NCBI RefSeq assembly: GCF_902362185.1
Contig: NC_044509.1
Coordinates: 8,287,947-8,351,946 of the forward strand
DNA length: 64,000 nucleotides
Source: Chanos chanos
Taxonomy: Eukaryota > Chordata > Actinopteri > Gonorynchiformes > Chanidae
Reading direction: 5' to 3'
This document shows positions 23,367-33,859 of this stretch, piece after piece. Position numbers and translations under genes: made by a program. Below the pieces are notes generated by a model that was not told the origin of the DNA, did not search any database, and saw only the letters and a program-made list of their open reading frames with translations. Numbering within the stretch: the first letter of the stretch is position 1; each line of letters starts with the position of its first letter.

Positions 23367-25757
23367 CTCTAATGAAAGATCATCCTCCTCCTCCTGTTCT
23401 TTCTTTTCTCTCTGTACAGTTCCTGCACGACTCATATTCACCAGTGTGTTCTGACTGTAAGGCCTGACAAACTTGATGTCACTCATCCTGGAATCAGTTG
23501 TTCCACACATCTCATAATTATACACGCGCTGTAAAGTACCATCGGCGTAGACCGGTGGGTAATATGGAATCACTGGTAGATTTGGTGCAGATTTATAAAA
23601 CAGCCTGTTCTGCCTCCATCTATAGATTTTGACTGAAATGATGGCAATTAGTGAGAAAATGAAGAGTACTGAAACCACAGCCAGAGCCAAAATCAAATAA
23701 AAAGTCAGATTGTCACTGTATGTTGTGTCATGGTTAAAGTTGGTGAACTCTGAGATGACCTCAGGGAAACTGTCGGCCACAGCAACATTGACAATGACTG
23801 TAGCTGAACGAGAGGGTTGTCCATTATCTTCCACCACAACAGTGAGTCTGTGTTTCACAGCATCTTTATCAGTGACCTGACGCACTGTTCTGATTTCTCC
23901 ATTCTGTGCTCCAACTTCAAACAGAGCCCTGTCTGTGGCTTTCTGTAGTTTATAGGAGAGCCAGGCATTCTGTCCAGAGTCCACATCAACAGCCACAACT
24001 TTAGTGACAAGGTAGCCAACATCTGCTGAACGAGGCACCATTTCAGCTACCACTGAGCTGCTTGTTTGCACAGGGTATAGAATCTGAGGTGCATTGTCAT
24101 TCTGGTCTTGGATGAAAATATTCAGTGTTGTATTGCTGCTTAGAGGTGGTGAGCCCCCATCTTGAGCTTTCACTTGTATTCTGAATGATTTTAGTTGTTC
24201 AAAATCAAACGATTTCACAGCATAAATGACTCCACTGTCTGAATTTATAGAGATATATGATGTCAGAGGGTCTCCATTTAAATATCCACCTGCAACGAAA
24301 TAAGACACTCTAGCGTTTGGTCCCCAGTCAGCATCCTCCGCTTTAACAGATATGATAGAGACAGATGGGGAATTGTTCTCCAAAACATAAGCGTTATACG
24401 TCTGCTGTTGGAACTGTGGTGCATGGTCATTCACGTCTGATATTTTTAAGGTTAAAGTCTCTTTACTTGAAAGGGGAGGGCTGCCTCCATCAGCTGCAGT
24501 TATGGTTATATTATACTCTTGTGTCTGTTCTCTGTCCAGTGTTGAATCCGTCACGAGACTGTAATCATTAGTTAACGACGATTCTATTTTGAAAGGAAGG
24601 TCCCGATCTAAGGAACACGTGACTCTACCGTTGTCGCCAGAGTCAAGATCTTGGATATTAATTATGGCAACAACTGTGCCAAGACCTGCGTCCTCTGGTA
24701 GAGCACCAGAAAACGACATAATAGTTATCTTGGGTGTGATATCATTTGCATCGATGACATCAATCAAAATCTCACTTGAATCAGTTAAGCCTCCATGGTC
24801 TTTTGCAGTTACTTTAATCTTAAATTGCTTGTGTTTTTCATAATCTATTTCTCCTTTGACGCTGACCTCACCCGATTCGGAATCGATTGTAAATAAAGCT
24901 TTTACAGTGGCACTTGGATGTTCAAAATAATACTGAATATTATAATTTGTCTCATCCGCGTCCGTCGCGCTAACTGTTGTGACAAAAGTACCTTTCGCCG
25001 CATTTTCGACAACAGATGTCTTGTAGGACGACTGGCTGAAGACAGGAGCATTATCGTTTACATCAAGAACTAAAATGTGGATTTTAGCAGTTCCTGATCT
25101 TTGAGGTTTTCCACCGTCAACAGCAGTAAGCGTTAAGTAATGGTTCGTTTTCTGTTCCCGGTCTAGAGCGGTTTGAAGAACCATCTCTACATTTTTACTG
25201 CCATCTGCTCTACTTTGAATGTTCAGATTAAAATTATCCGTTGGGTGCAGTATATATGTCTGTAAAGTATTTCTACCAACATCTGGATCTATCGCACTCT
25301 CAAGAGAAAATCGCGCTCCTGGAGGGGCTAACTCACTGATTTCTATTTCTATTTCACCCCTTGGAAATACGGGGCTGTTGTCGTTGATATCCAGTATATC
25401 CACATTAACACGATAAAGCTCTATCGGGTTTTCTAATATCACATTAAAGCTGGTACTGCAAGCCGACAGCTCGCCACATAACTGCTCACGGTCTATTCTT
25501 TCTTTCACGATTAAATGTCCCTTTTCCCTATCCAGCCCAACATACTCGCTGTCGCCAGTGGTGAAAACTCGTGCTTTTCCCGAAACCAATCTTTTCGGTT
25601 CAAGCCCCAGGTCCGTGCCAATGTTTCCAACAAAAGATCCTACAGTCATTTCCTCGGGAATCGTATATCGGATCTGTCCCTCTACCAGATGAGCCGACAC
25701 TGTCAACGCCATGACGACGCACAATAGCCATGTTTGAAAGAAGCCTTTTCTTCTCAT
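23367..25757 (-). CDS. pcdhg: V5: clustered protocadherin gamma-like variable exon
   Basis: Complete 797-codon variable exon, first of the V5-V8 group sharing the signal peptide MRRKGFFQTW...SAHLVEG. The notable oddity is the EC3-EC4 linker: residues 336-340 read DANDI instead of DxNDN, the codon at 24,738-24,740 being ATC where sister exons have AAC. That Asn is normally part of the calcium-binding linker. Other private features: DVGRNTLQTYILHPTDNF in EC2, DADETNYNIQ and GEVSVKGEI in EC3, SGALPEDAG and CSLDRD in EC4, VAGGYLNG in EC5. EC1 has CGELSACSTSF with both cysteines. The stub is of the EEEDDLSLE form shared with V6 and V9. Donor GAG|GTGAGAC. Confidence 0.95.
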
Positions 25758-25958
25758 CCTGATTCTTCAACGACGTACCGAGTAAACTGAATAAGTATAC
25801 GACTCAGATATCCAGACAAAAACACACGAGGTGGAATTCTTTCACCAGTTTGAACACTGTTTAAATAAGCATTAAATAGAATTCATTGCGATCTGGTTTG
25901 CCCTGTTGTGTGCATGTCAATGCCAAACCTTTTCATTATACTGAATTTTCAGTTCCCG

Positions 25959-26038
25959 TATTGCGTGTAGGTTCGGGGAGGACCTAATGTACAACGATGA
26001 ACCTTGCTAAACGCAATGAACAGCGGCACTCAGGGTTC
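25959..26038 (-). promoter_or_regulatory. V5 promoter block: CSE plus second conserved element
   Basis: Consensus CSE at 26,012-26,038, 255 bp from the ATG. Second element from 25,959 with GGTTCGGGGAGGACC (one base different from the usual). Confidence 0.85.
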
Positions 26039-27596
26039 AAATACAGTACTGCAGTACTCGATCAAGGAACTGGAATAGAGTTTATCTTAAGAGGTAGCAA
26101 ATATTTTAGGAGGTCCTTAAAGGTCTGTTTAGGTTAATGCCATTTGAAAGTGGTTAATTATAAGGTGGTGAAATAAGAGACATTTCACTCTAAGGCAGTA
26201 TTTGTTTGAACCAAACAGCACAACAAGCCAAAAGAGTATGTTGGCGTAAGATGCCTTATTTATTATGACACAGTATTCCATAGCAATCAGCAAGCACATG
26301 AGTTCATATGTGTAATGAATGAATCATTTATGAACTAGGATTTTTATGGATCTTTGGAAATATTTGGCAGGACATAGAAGAGGAGAACTGATGGAGTCTG
26401 CATGGACTCTTTTGGAGGAAGTAATGTACTTATGAGGAAGAATCCATGTTATATGTATAAAACAGACATTCAGGTTTCTTGACAGTGTGTGATAATGCTT
26501 GTTTTTCCAATGTACATGCAGCCTGAGATGCAAACAGCCTTTTGAATAAAAATCTGAAACAAACATCTCTAATGTCAACAATGTTAAACCCTCCACCTGT
26601 GTGCTGCAGCTTACAAAGAGTCTCAAACATTTTAGTATTTTTGAAGCCATTTTTGAGAGGGAAGAAGAGAAAGATGCTACATACAAGAGAGACAATCATA
26701 CTCAGAAAAGAATGTCTGATGGAATGTTTCCAGCATGTTGATGTGAGACACACTGTAATATATGGGTAGAATCAAGCAGTAATTCAATATAATATGTATA
26801 GTGTTCAGCTTTAAAAGACATGTAGTTGCCTATTTACTATAAGTACATGTCAGAACAAAGTAGAACAGTCAGGTAGATAAGCCTTTTGAACACATGATCT
26901 TCTTTTTACCGAACTAAAACATATCACTTGTTATTCAGTATCCTGTGTTCAGAAAAAGATAAAGCTCCAAACATGGAATTCAAAAGTCCCTTAAGAAACA
27001 GAGCGCACAAAATAAACGGAAGAAAAAAAGCTTGAATTCCCAAATAAAACATGTGACCATGAAGCCAAGCAACATAGCTGATATTGGTCAGGATCTTGTG
27101 TGATCTAGCCCCATACTATATTCCTTCATTAATTCCATGTTACTGCAATGAATAAAACATAACATCACCAAAATGAATAAAAAAGAATAAGAAAAAATCC
27201 ACTAACGTAACAAATAAACAAATGTATTAATCAACCTAATCTGAGCTGCGTACTAGTATAAAGAACAATCTATGAGTAGCCATAGTTTCTAGGTTCGATA
27301 TTACATATGTGTTGTGAGGTTCCTTCCATTATAAGAGAAATGCACTGTATGTAGGCAGTGACAGTATGAATTTGCTCAATTGCTTTAACATAATATAACA
27401 GAGTCAAGTGTGAATAATCTAAACCTTCTACAAATAGTAAAGCAAAGAATTACTCATAGATTTTATAGCCTTGAGCGACGGTTCAGCCCCATGAAATTAT
27501 CAAGTGTTTTCAGAACCACGGACAAGAACCAACACAGTAAGAGTGAGACCAGTATGCTTGCTACTTGTCCACTACTTTTAATCTGTGTTCACAGCC

Positions 27597-27630
27597 CTCT
27601 CTCTCTCTCTCCCTCTCTCTCTCTAAAACG

Positions 27631-27670
<40 letters not shown>

Positions 27671-27678
27671 CACACACA
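27597..27678. repeat. (CT)n(CA)n microsatellite, unit landmark
   Basis: CT run followed by an interrupted CA run. Same arrangement in the next three intervals. Confidence 0.95.
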
Positions 27679-28324
27679 TCAGACCTCAAAATGTGTTAAA
27701 TATCAGTTATGCTATGGGATGATGCAGTAAATACAGTATAGAGAAACAGTGTCTAAATTCATGCTCTCCATTGTCTGTCAACAAACTGCACAAAAAATAA
27801 CAAACAAATATGGTCTCACATAAAAAAACAAACAAAAAACTTGTATACCACATTACACCATAAACAAGATCTAACACATATCTTTTCTTCTTACCATAAA
27901 GAAAAACAAGACTATGGACTACAGTAGCTAAGAATGTTTGTAGCTCTGTGTTTGTTACTTTGAGAATCAAAAAGCAAACAAATATGCAGATTGTTGAGAC
28001 AACCAACGAACCACACCCTTTGATATCACACAGAATCTCAGAGACAACGGTCATACTACTGAGAAACAGATTTGTAGAAAAATCCTTTTTCCTAATTGAC
28101 ATCTAAACACTGACTGCACAAGAGAGATAACTTGAGGGGAAAAAAGGAGAGAAGATGGCTTCAGGGGAGAGTTCTCATTCATGGCACAAATCTGTCCTGT
28201 TGTGCTTCTTCAAGTTTCCAAAAACAAGCTGATTAGCTTAAAATTCTTATAAGGACATAGAACTGAACACAGTGACAGTTCAGTGAATGCAGGTAAAATC
28301 AAGGACAGAAAAAGAATTTCTCAC

Positions 28325-30715
28325 CTCTAATGAAAGATCATCCTCCTCCTCCTGTTCTTTCTTTTCTCTCTGTACAGTTCCTGCACGACTCATATTCACC
28401 AGTGTATTCTGACTGTAAGGCCTGACAAACTTGATGTCACTCATCCTGGAATCAGTTGTTCCACACATCTCATAATTATACACGCGCTGTAAAGTACCAT
28501 CGGCGTAGACTGGTGGGTAATATGGAATCACTGGTAGATTTGGTGCAGATTTATAAAATAACCTGTTCTGCCTCCATCTATAGATTTTGACTGAAATGAT
28601 GGCAATTAGTGAGAAAATGAAGAGTACTGAAACCACAGCCAGAGCCAAAATTAAATAAAAAGTCAGATTGTCACTGTATGTTGTGTCATGGTTAAAGTTG
28701 GTGAACTCTGAGAGGACATCAGGGAAACTGTCGGCCACGGCAACATTGACAATGACTGTAGCTGAACGAGAGGGTTGTCCATTATCTTCCACCACAACAG
28801 TGAGTCTGTGTTTCACAGCATCTTTATCAGTGACCTGACGCACTGTTCTGATTTCTCCATTCTGTGCTCCAACTTCAAACAGAGCCCTGTCTGTGGCTTT
28901 CTGTAGTTTATAGGAGAGCCAGGCATTCTGTCCAGAGTCCACATCAACAGCCACAACTTTAGTGACGAGGTAGCCAACATCTGCTGAACGAGGCACCATT
29001 TCAGCTACCACTGAGCTGCTTGTCTGCACAGGGTATAGAATCTGAGGTGCATTGTCATTCTGGTCTTGGATGAAAATGTTCAGTGTTGTATTGCTGCTTA
29101 GAGGTGGTGAGCCCCCATCTTGAGCTTTCACTTGTACTTTGAATGATTTTAGTTGTTCAAAATCAAATGATTTCGCAGCATAAATGACTCCACTGTCTGA
29201 ATTTATTGACACATATGAGGTTAGAGGTTCTCCATTTAAATTTCCGTCAGCAATGAAATAAGATACTCTAGCATTTGGTCCCCAATCAGCATCCTCTGCT
29301 TTAACAGAAATGATAGAGTTGGATGGGGAGTTGTTCTCAGGAACAAATGCATTATAAATTTGCCTTTCAAACTGTGGTGCATGGTCATTGACGTCTGATA
29401 TTTTTAAAGTTAGTATCTCTTTACTTGAAAGTGATGGGCTGCCTCCATCAACTGCAATTATGGTTATATTATATCCTTGCGTCTGCTCTCTGTCTAGTGT
29501 TGAATCCGTCAAGACATTGTACTCATTCGTTGACGATGATTCTATTTTGAATGGAAGGTCCCGATCTATAGAACACGTGACCCTGCCATTGTTGCCGGAG
29601 TCAAGATCTTGGACACTGATTACAGCAACAACTGTGCCAAGACCTGCATCCTCGGGTAGAGCACTAGAAAATGACATAATAGTTATTCTGGGCGTGTTAT
29701 CATTTACGTCGATAACATCAATAAAAATTTCGCTTGAATCAGTTAAGCCTCCATGATCTTTTGCAGTTACTTTAATCTTAAACTGTTTGTTTTTTTCGTA
29801 GTCTATTTCTCCCGTTACTCTGACCTCACCCGATTCAGAATCTATGACGAATAAAGCTTTTACAGTAGCACTTGGACGTTCAAAATAATACTGAATATTA
29901 TGACTTGACTCATCCGCATCCGTTGCGCTAACTGTTGTGACAAGAGTCCCTTTTACCGCATTTTCAATTACGGATGTCTTGTAAGACGACTGGCTGAATA
30001 CAGGGGCATTATCGTTAGCATCAAGAACTAAAACGTGAATTTTTACAGTTCCTGACCTTTGAGGTTTTCCACCGTCAACAGCAGTAAGAGTTAAGTGATG
30101 GTTCGTTTTCTTTTCTCGGTCGAGAGCGGTCTGAAGAACCATCTCTACATTTTTACTGCCGTCTGCTCTGCTTTGAATATTTAGATTAAAATGATCCGTT
30201 GGATGCAGCGTATATGTCTGTAAGGTATTTATTCCAACATCTGGATCCGTTGCACTATCAAGAGAAAATCGCGCTCCAGGAAGGGCTAACTCGCTGATTT
30301 CTATTTCTATTTCACCCCTTGGAAATACGGGGCTGTTGTCGTTGATATCGAGGATATCCACGTTTACGCGAAAAACCTCTATCGGGTTTTCCAATATCAC
30401 ATTAAAAGTGGTACTGCAAGCCGATAAATCCCCACATAATTGCTCACGGTCTATTCTTTCTTTTACAATTAAATGCCCTTTCTCCCTATCCAGTCCAACA
30501 TATTCGCTGCCGCCAGTGGTGAAAACTCGTGCTTTTCCCGAAACCAGTCTTTTCGGCTCAAGTCCCAGGTCCGTACCAATGTTTCCAACAAAAGATCCCA
30601 CAGTCATCTCCTCAGGAATCGTGTATCGGATCTGTCCCTCCACCAGATGAGCCGACAGTGTCAACGCCATGACGACGCACAATAGCCATGTTTGAAAGAA
30701 GCCTTTTCTTCTCAT
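28325..30715 (-). CDS. pcdhg: V6: clustered protocadherin gamma-like variable exon
   Basis: Complete 797-codon variable exon. The open frame extends upstream to an ATG at 30,772, adding 19 residues (MRFLLDTYSV...). I start at 30,715 because MRRKGFFQTW aligns with all sister signal peptides and gives the invariant exon length. Private features: [17 protein letters not shown] in EC1; SLDSATDPDV and TNHHLTL in EC2; FERPSATV and YEKNKQF in EC3; [15 protein letters not shown] at the EC3-EC4 linker; SSSTNEYNVLTDS in EC4; ERQIYNAFVPENNSPSNS and NGEPLTSY in EC5. EC6 ends FPDVLSEF where all others have FPEVISEF, a rare change inside the homogenised part. Stub ends EEEDDLSLE. Confidence 0.94.
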
Positions 30716-30905
30716 CCTGATTCGACAACGACGCATCGTATGAACCGAATAAGTATCCAGCAAGAAACGCACGAAGTGAAATTATTTTAGCAGTTCGAAC
30801 TTTTTTGTTTAAGAAAAATCATACAGAATTCATTGCAGTCTGGTTCACTGTATCGTGTACATGTTCATGCCAAACCTTTTCATTACACTGAATTTTCCTG
30901 CCTCG

Positions 30906-30985
30906 TATTGCGTATAGGTTTGGGGAGGACCTAAGGTACAACGATGTACAATTCTAAACGCAATGAACAGCGGCACTCAGGGTTG
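30906..30985 (-). promoter_or_regulatory. V6 promoter block: CSE plus second conserved element
   Basis: Consensus CSE at 30,959-30,985, 244 bp from the chosen ATG; the flank reads GGTTGAAATAAAG where others have GGTTCAAATACAG. Second element from 30,906 is of consensus form. Confidence 0.85.
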
Positions 30986-31965
30986 AAATAAAGTACTGCA
31001 GTACTCGAACAAAGAACTGGGTTAGAGTTTGTCTGAGAGGTAGCAAATATTTTAGGAGGTCCTTACAGCTTTTTTTAGGTTAATGTTATTTGAATATGGT
31101 TACTTATAAAGTGGTGAAATAAGAGACATTTCACTCTAAGGCAGTATTTGTTTGAACCAAACAGCACAGCAGCCCAAAAGAGTGTGTTGGCATAAGATGC
31201 CTTATTTAGTATGACACAGTATTCTATAGCAATCACTGAGAAAATGAGTTAATATGTGTAATGAATGTATCATCTATGAATTAGGATTTTTCATGGATCT
31301 TTGGAAATTTTCGGCTGGGCAGAGAAGAGGAGAACCAGTGGGGTCTTCATGGATTCTTTTGGAGGAAGCAATGTATTTATGAGGAGGAATTCACATAAAT
31401 ACTGAAAAGAAAGAGAGACTTTCAGGTTTCGTAACAGTGAGTGATAATGCTTCTTTTTCATAGGTATATGCAGCCTGAGATGCAAACAGCTTTTTGAATA
31501 AATGTCTGAAACAAACGTTTCTACTGTGGAAATCACTAAACCCTCAGTCTGTGTCACACAGCTTACAAAGAGCCACTAGCTTCCTCAAAACACCTATCCA
31601 TTTCTAACACTACATTCTTCCTGATGATTAGATCATATGGATGCGTCCAGTTCTAACACTGTCAGCAACAGATAGTGCCCATGTTTAGCTTGTCTTTACA
31701 CTTCAGCTGATGTAGGATTCATCCTTCCGATCCATGCTCATATGTAGTGTATGCAATGTTCAGTGCAAAAAGTTCTATTGAATGTTGGATTCTTGTCTGT
31801 TACGGGGCCAATGTTTAAGTTACAGAGTACTAGAGCATTTTAGTATTTTTTAAATCATTTTTGAGAGGGAAGAAGAAAGACTTAATACATTTGAGAGGGA
31901 TGGAGATACTCAGAAAAGAATGTCTGATGGAATGTTTCCAGCATGTCGATGTGTGACACACTGTA

Positions 31966-32155
31966 ACAGTAAGCGATTTGTAGGGCGAAGAGGGGGGATG
32001 CCGCCCCCTTTGTTAGCAAAATGACCAAAATGCGTCCCCCTTGGTAACCTGCCATCCCCCTATATTCTCTGTACAGTGGCGTCAGTGACCATTCAGCCAT
32101 CCCCCTATTGGCCGACGGGCCACCCCCCTTGTTAAAAAATAACAAATCGCCGACT
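31966..32155. mobile_element. hAT-like MITE insertion, about 190 bp
   Basis: A GC-richer segment present only in this unit. Its ends are imperfect inverted repeats: left CAGTAAGCGATTTGT, right end read inverted AGTCGGCGATTTGT, followed inward by G-rich runs. It is flanked by an 8-bp near-duplication, ACACTGTA (31,958-31,965) and ACACTATA (32,156-32,163). The paralogous empty sites ACACACTGTAATATATGGG near 26,750, 37,562 and 42,588 confirm an insertion with target-site duplication. An 8-bp duplication and CAG ends fit hAT; no transposase is encoded. Exact edges are good to a base or two. Confidence 0.7.
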
Positions 32156-32438
32156 ACACTATAAAATGTGGGTATAATCAAGCACAAATTCAATATAATA
32201 TGTACAGTGTTGAGCTCTGAAAGACACATAACTGCCCATTTACTTTAAGTACACCTCAGAACAAAGTACAACAGTTAGGTAGATAAGCTTTTTGAACACA
32301 TGAAGGTAGATAAAACTTTTGAACACATGATTTTCTTTTTAGAGAACTAAAGCCTATCACCTGTAATTCAGTATTCTGTGTTTGGAAAAAAAGATAAAGC
32401 TCCAAACATGTAATTTAACCAGCCTCTCAAGAAAAAGA

Positions 32439-32511
32439 ACACACACACACACACACACAAAGAAAAGAAAAGAAAAGAAAAGAAAAGAAATGAAAAGAAA
32501 AGAAAAGAAAA
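32439..32511. repeat. (AC)n followed by (AAAAG)n
   Basis: A CA run passing into about ten AAAAG repeats; sister intervals have only a short A-rich patch (GAAAAAAAGC-like) here. Confidence 0.9.
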
Positions 32512-33087
32512 ACTCTATAGCTTGAATTCCCAAATAAAACACGTGATCATAAGGCCAAGCAACATAACTTATATTGATCAGGATCTTGTGTGATCTGGCC
32601 CCATACTATATTCCTTCATTAATTCCATGTTACTGCAATGAATAAAACATAACATCACCAAAATGAAAAAAAAGAATAAGAAAAAATCCACTAACGTAAC
32701 AAATAAACAAATGTATTAATCAACCTAATCTGAGCTGTGTACTAGTATAAAGAACAATCTATGAGTAGCCATAGTTTCTAGGTTCGATATTACATATGTG
32801 TTGTGAGGTTCCTTCCATTATAAGAGAAATGCACTGTATGTAGGCAGTGACAGTAAGAATTTGCTCAATTGCTTTAACATAATATAACAGAATAAACTGT
32901 GAATAATCTATTTAAACTTTCAACAAATAGTAAAGCAAAGAGTTACTCACAGATTTTATAGCTGTGAGCAACGGTTCAGCCCCATGAACTTATCAAGTGT
33001 TTTCAGAACCATGGACAAGAACCAACACAGTAAGAGTGAGACCAGTATGCTTGCTACTTGTCCACTACTTCTAATCTGTGTTCACAG

Positions 33088-33089
<2 letters not shown>

Positions 33090-33131
<42 letters not shown>

Positions 33132-33140
33132 CTATCTCTG

Positions 33141-33173
<33 letters not shown>
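33090..33173. repeat. (CT)n(CA)n microsatellite, unit landmark
   Basis: Long CT run followed by a CA run at the conserved unit position. Confidence 0.95.
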
Positions 33174-33177
<4 letters not shown>

Positions 33178-33859
33178 TAACATCAGACCTCAAAATGTGT
33201 TAAATATCAGTTATGCTATGGGACGATGCAGTAAATACAGCATAGAGAAACATTCATGCTCGCCATTGTGTATCAACAAACTGTACAAAAAATAACAAAA
33301 TGTACAGGTGTTTAAAACTAATGTGGTCTAAGATACAGGGGAAAAAAGAAACAACAAAAGAACCTTGGATACCACATTAAATCATAAACCATAAGCAGTA
33401 ACATTATTTCATCTTATTATAATGAAAAATACAAGGCTACAGCCTACAGTAACTAAGAATTTTTGCAGCTCTGTGTCTGTTACTTTGAGAACCAAAAAGC
33501 AAACAAATATGCAGATTGTAGAGACAACCAACAGACCACACCCTTTGATATCGCACAGTATTTCAAGGAAAACAGTCATACTACTGAGAAACTGAGATTT
33601 ATAAAAATCCTCTTTCCTAATTGACATCTTAATACAGATCGCACAAGGGAGATAACTTGAGAGAATAAATAGGAGAGAACGCAGCTTCAGGACATAGTTC
33701 TCATTGAAGGCACAAATTTGTCCTGTTGCACTTCTTCAAGTTTCCAAAAACAAGCTGATAAGTTTAAAATATATATGAGGACATAGGACTGAACACAGTG
33801 ACAGTGCAGTGAATGCAGGTAAAGGCCAAATAAGTCAAGACAGAGAAAGAATTTCTCAC

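Larger units (their letters stand above)
25758..28324. other. Interval between V6 donor and V5 start
   Basis: First of four homologous intervals (also upstream of V6, V7 and V8). Holds the V5 promoter, blocks with ACACACTGTAATATATGGG (about 26,750) and ACCAACACAGTAAGAG (about 27,530), and the CT/CA microsatellite. It lacks the conserved downstream block found near 1101; at about 27,985-28,060 sequence jumps from the first-copy context to the second-copy context seen in 19,846-23,366. No gene seen. Confidence 0.7.
30716..33859. other. Interval between V7 donor and V6 start
   Basis: Homologous to 25,758-28,324 but enlarged by a MITE insertion and a CA/AAAAG tandem tract. Contains the V6 promoter and the CT/CA microsatellite. 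The short frames at 31,291-31,557 and 31,882-32,229 run across unit homology and the MITE and are not credible genes. Confidence 0.7.

Noticed and set aside
31882-32229. 115-codon frame across the MITE
   Set aside because: Spans the insertion and its flanks; no homology to a transposase and no counterpart elsewhere in the window.
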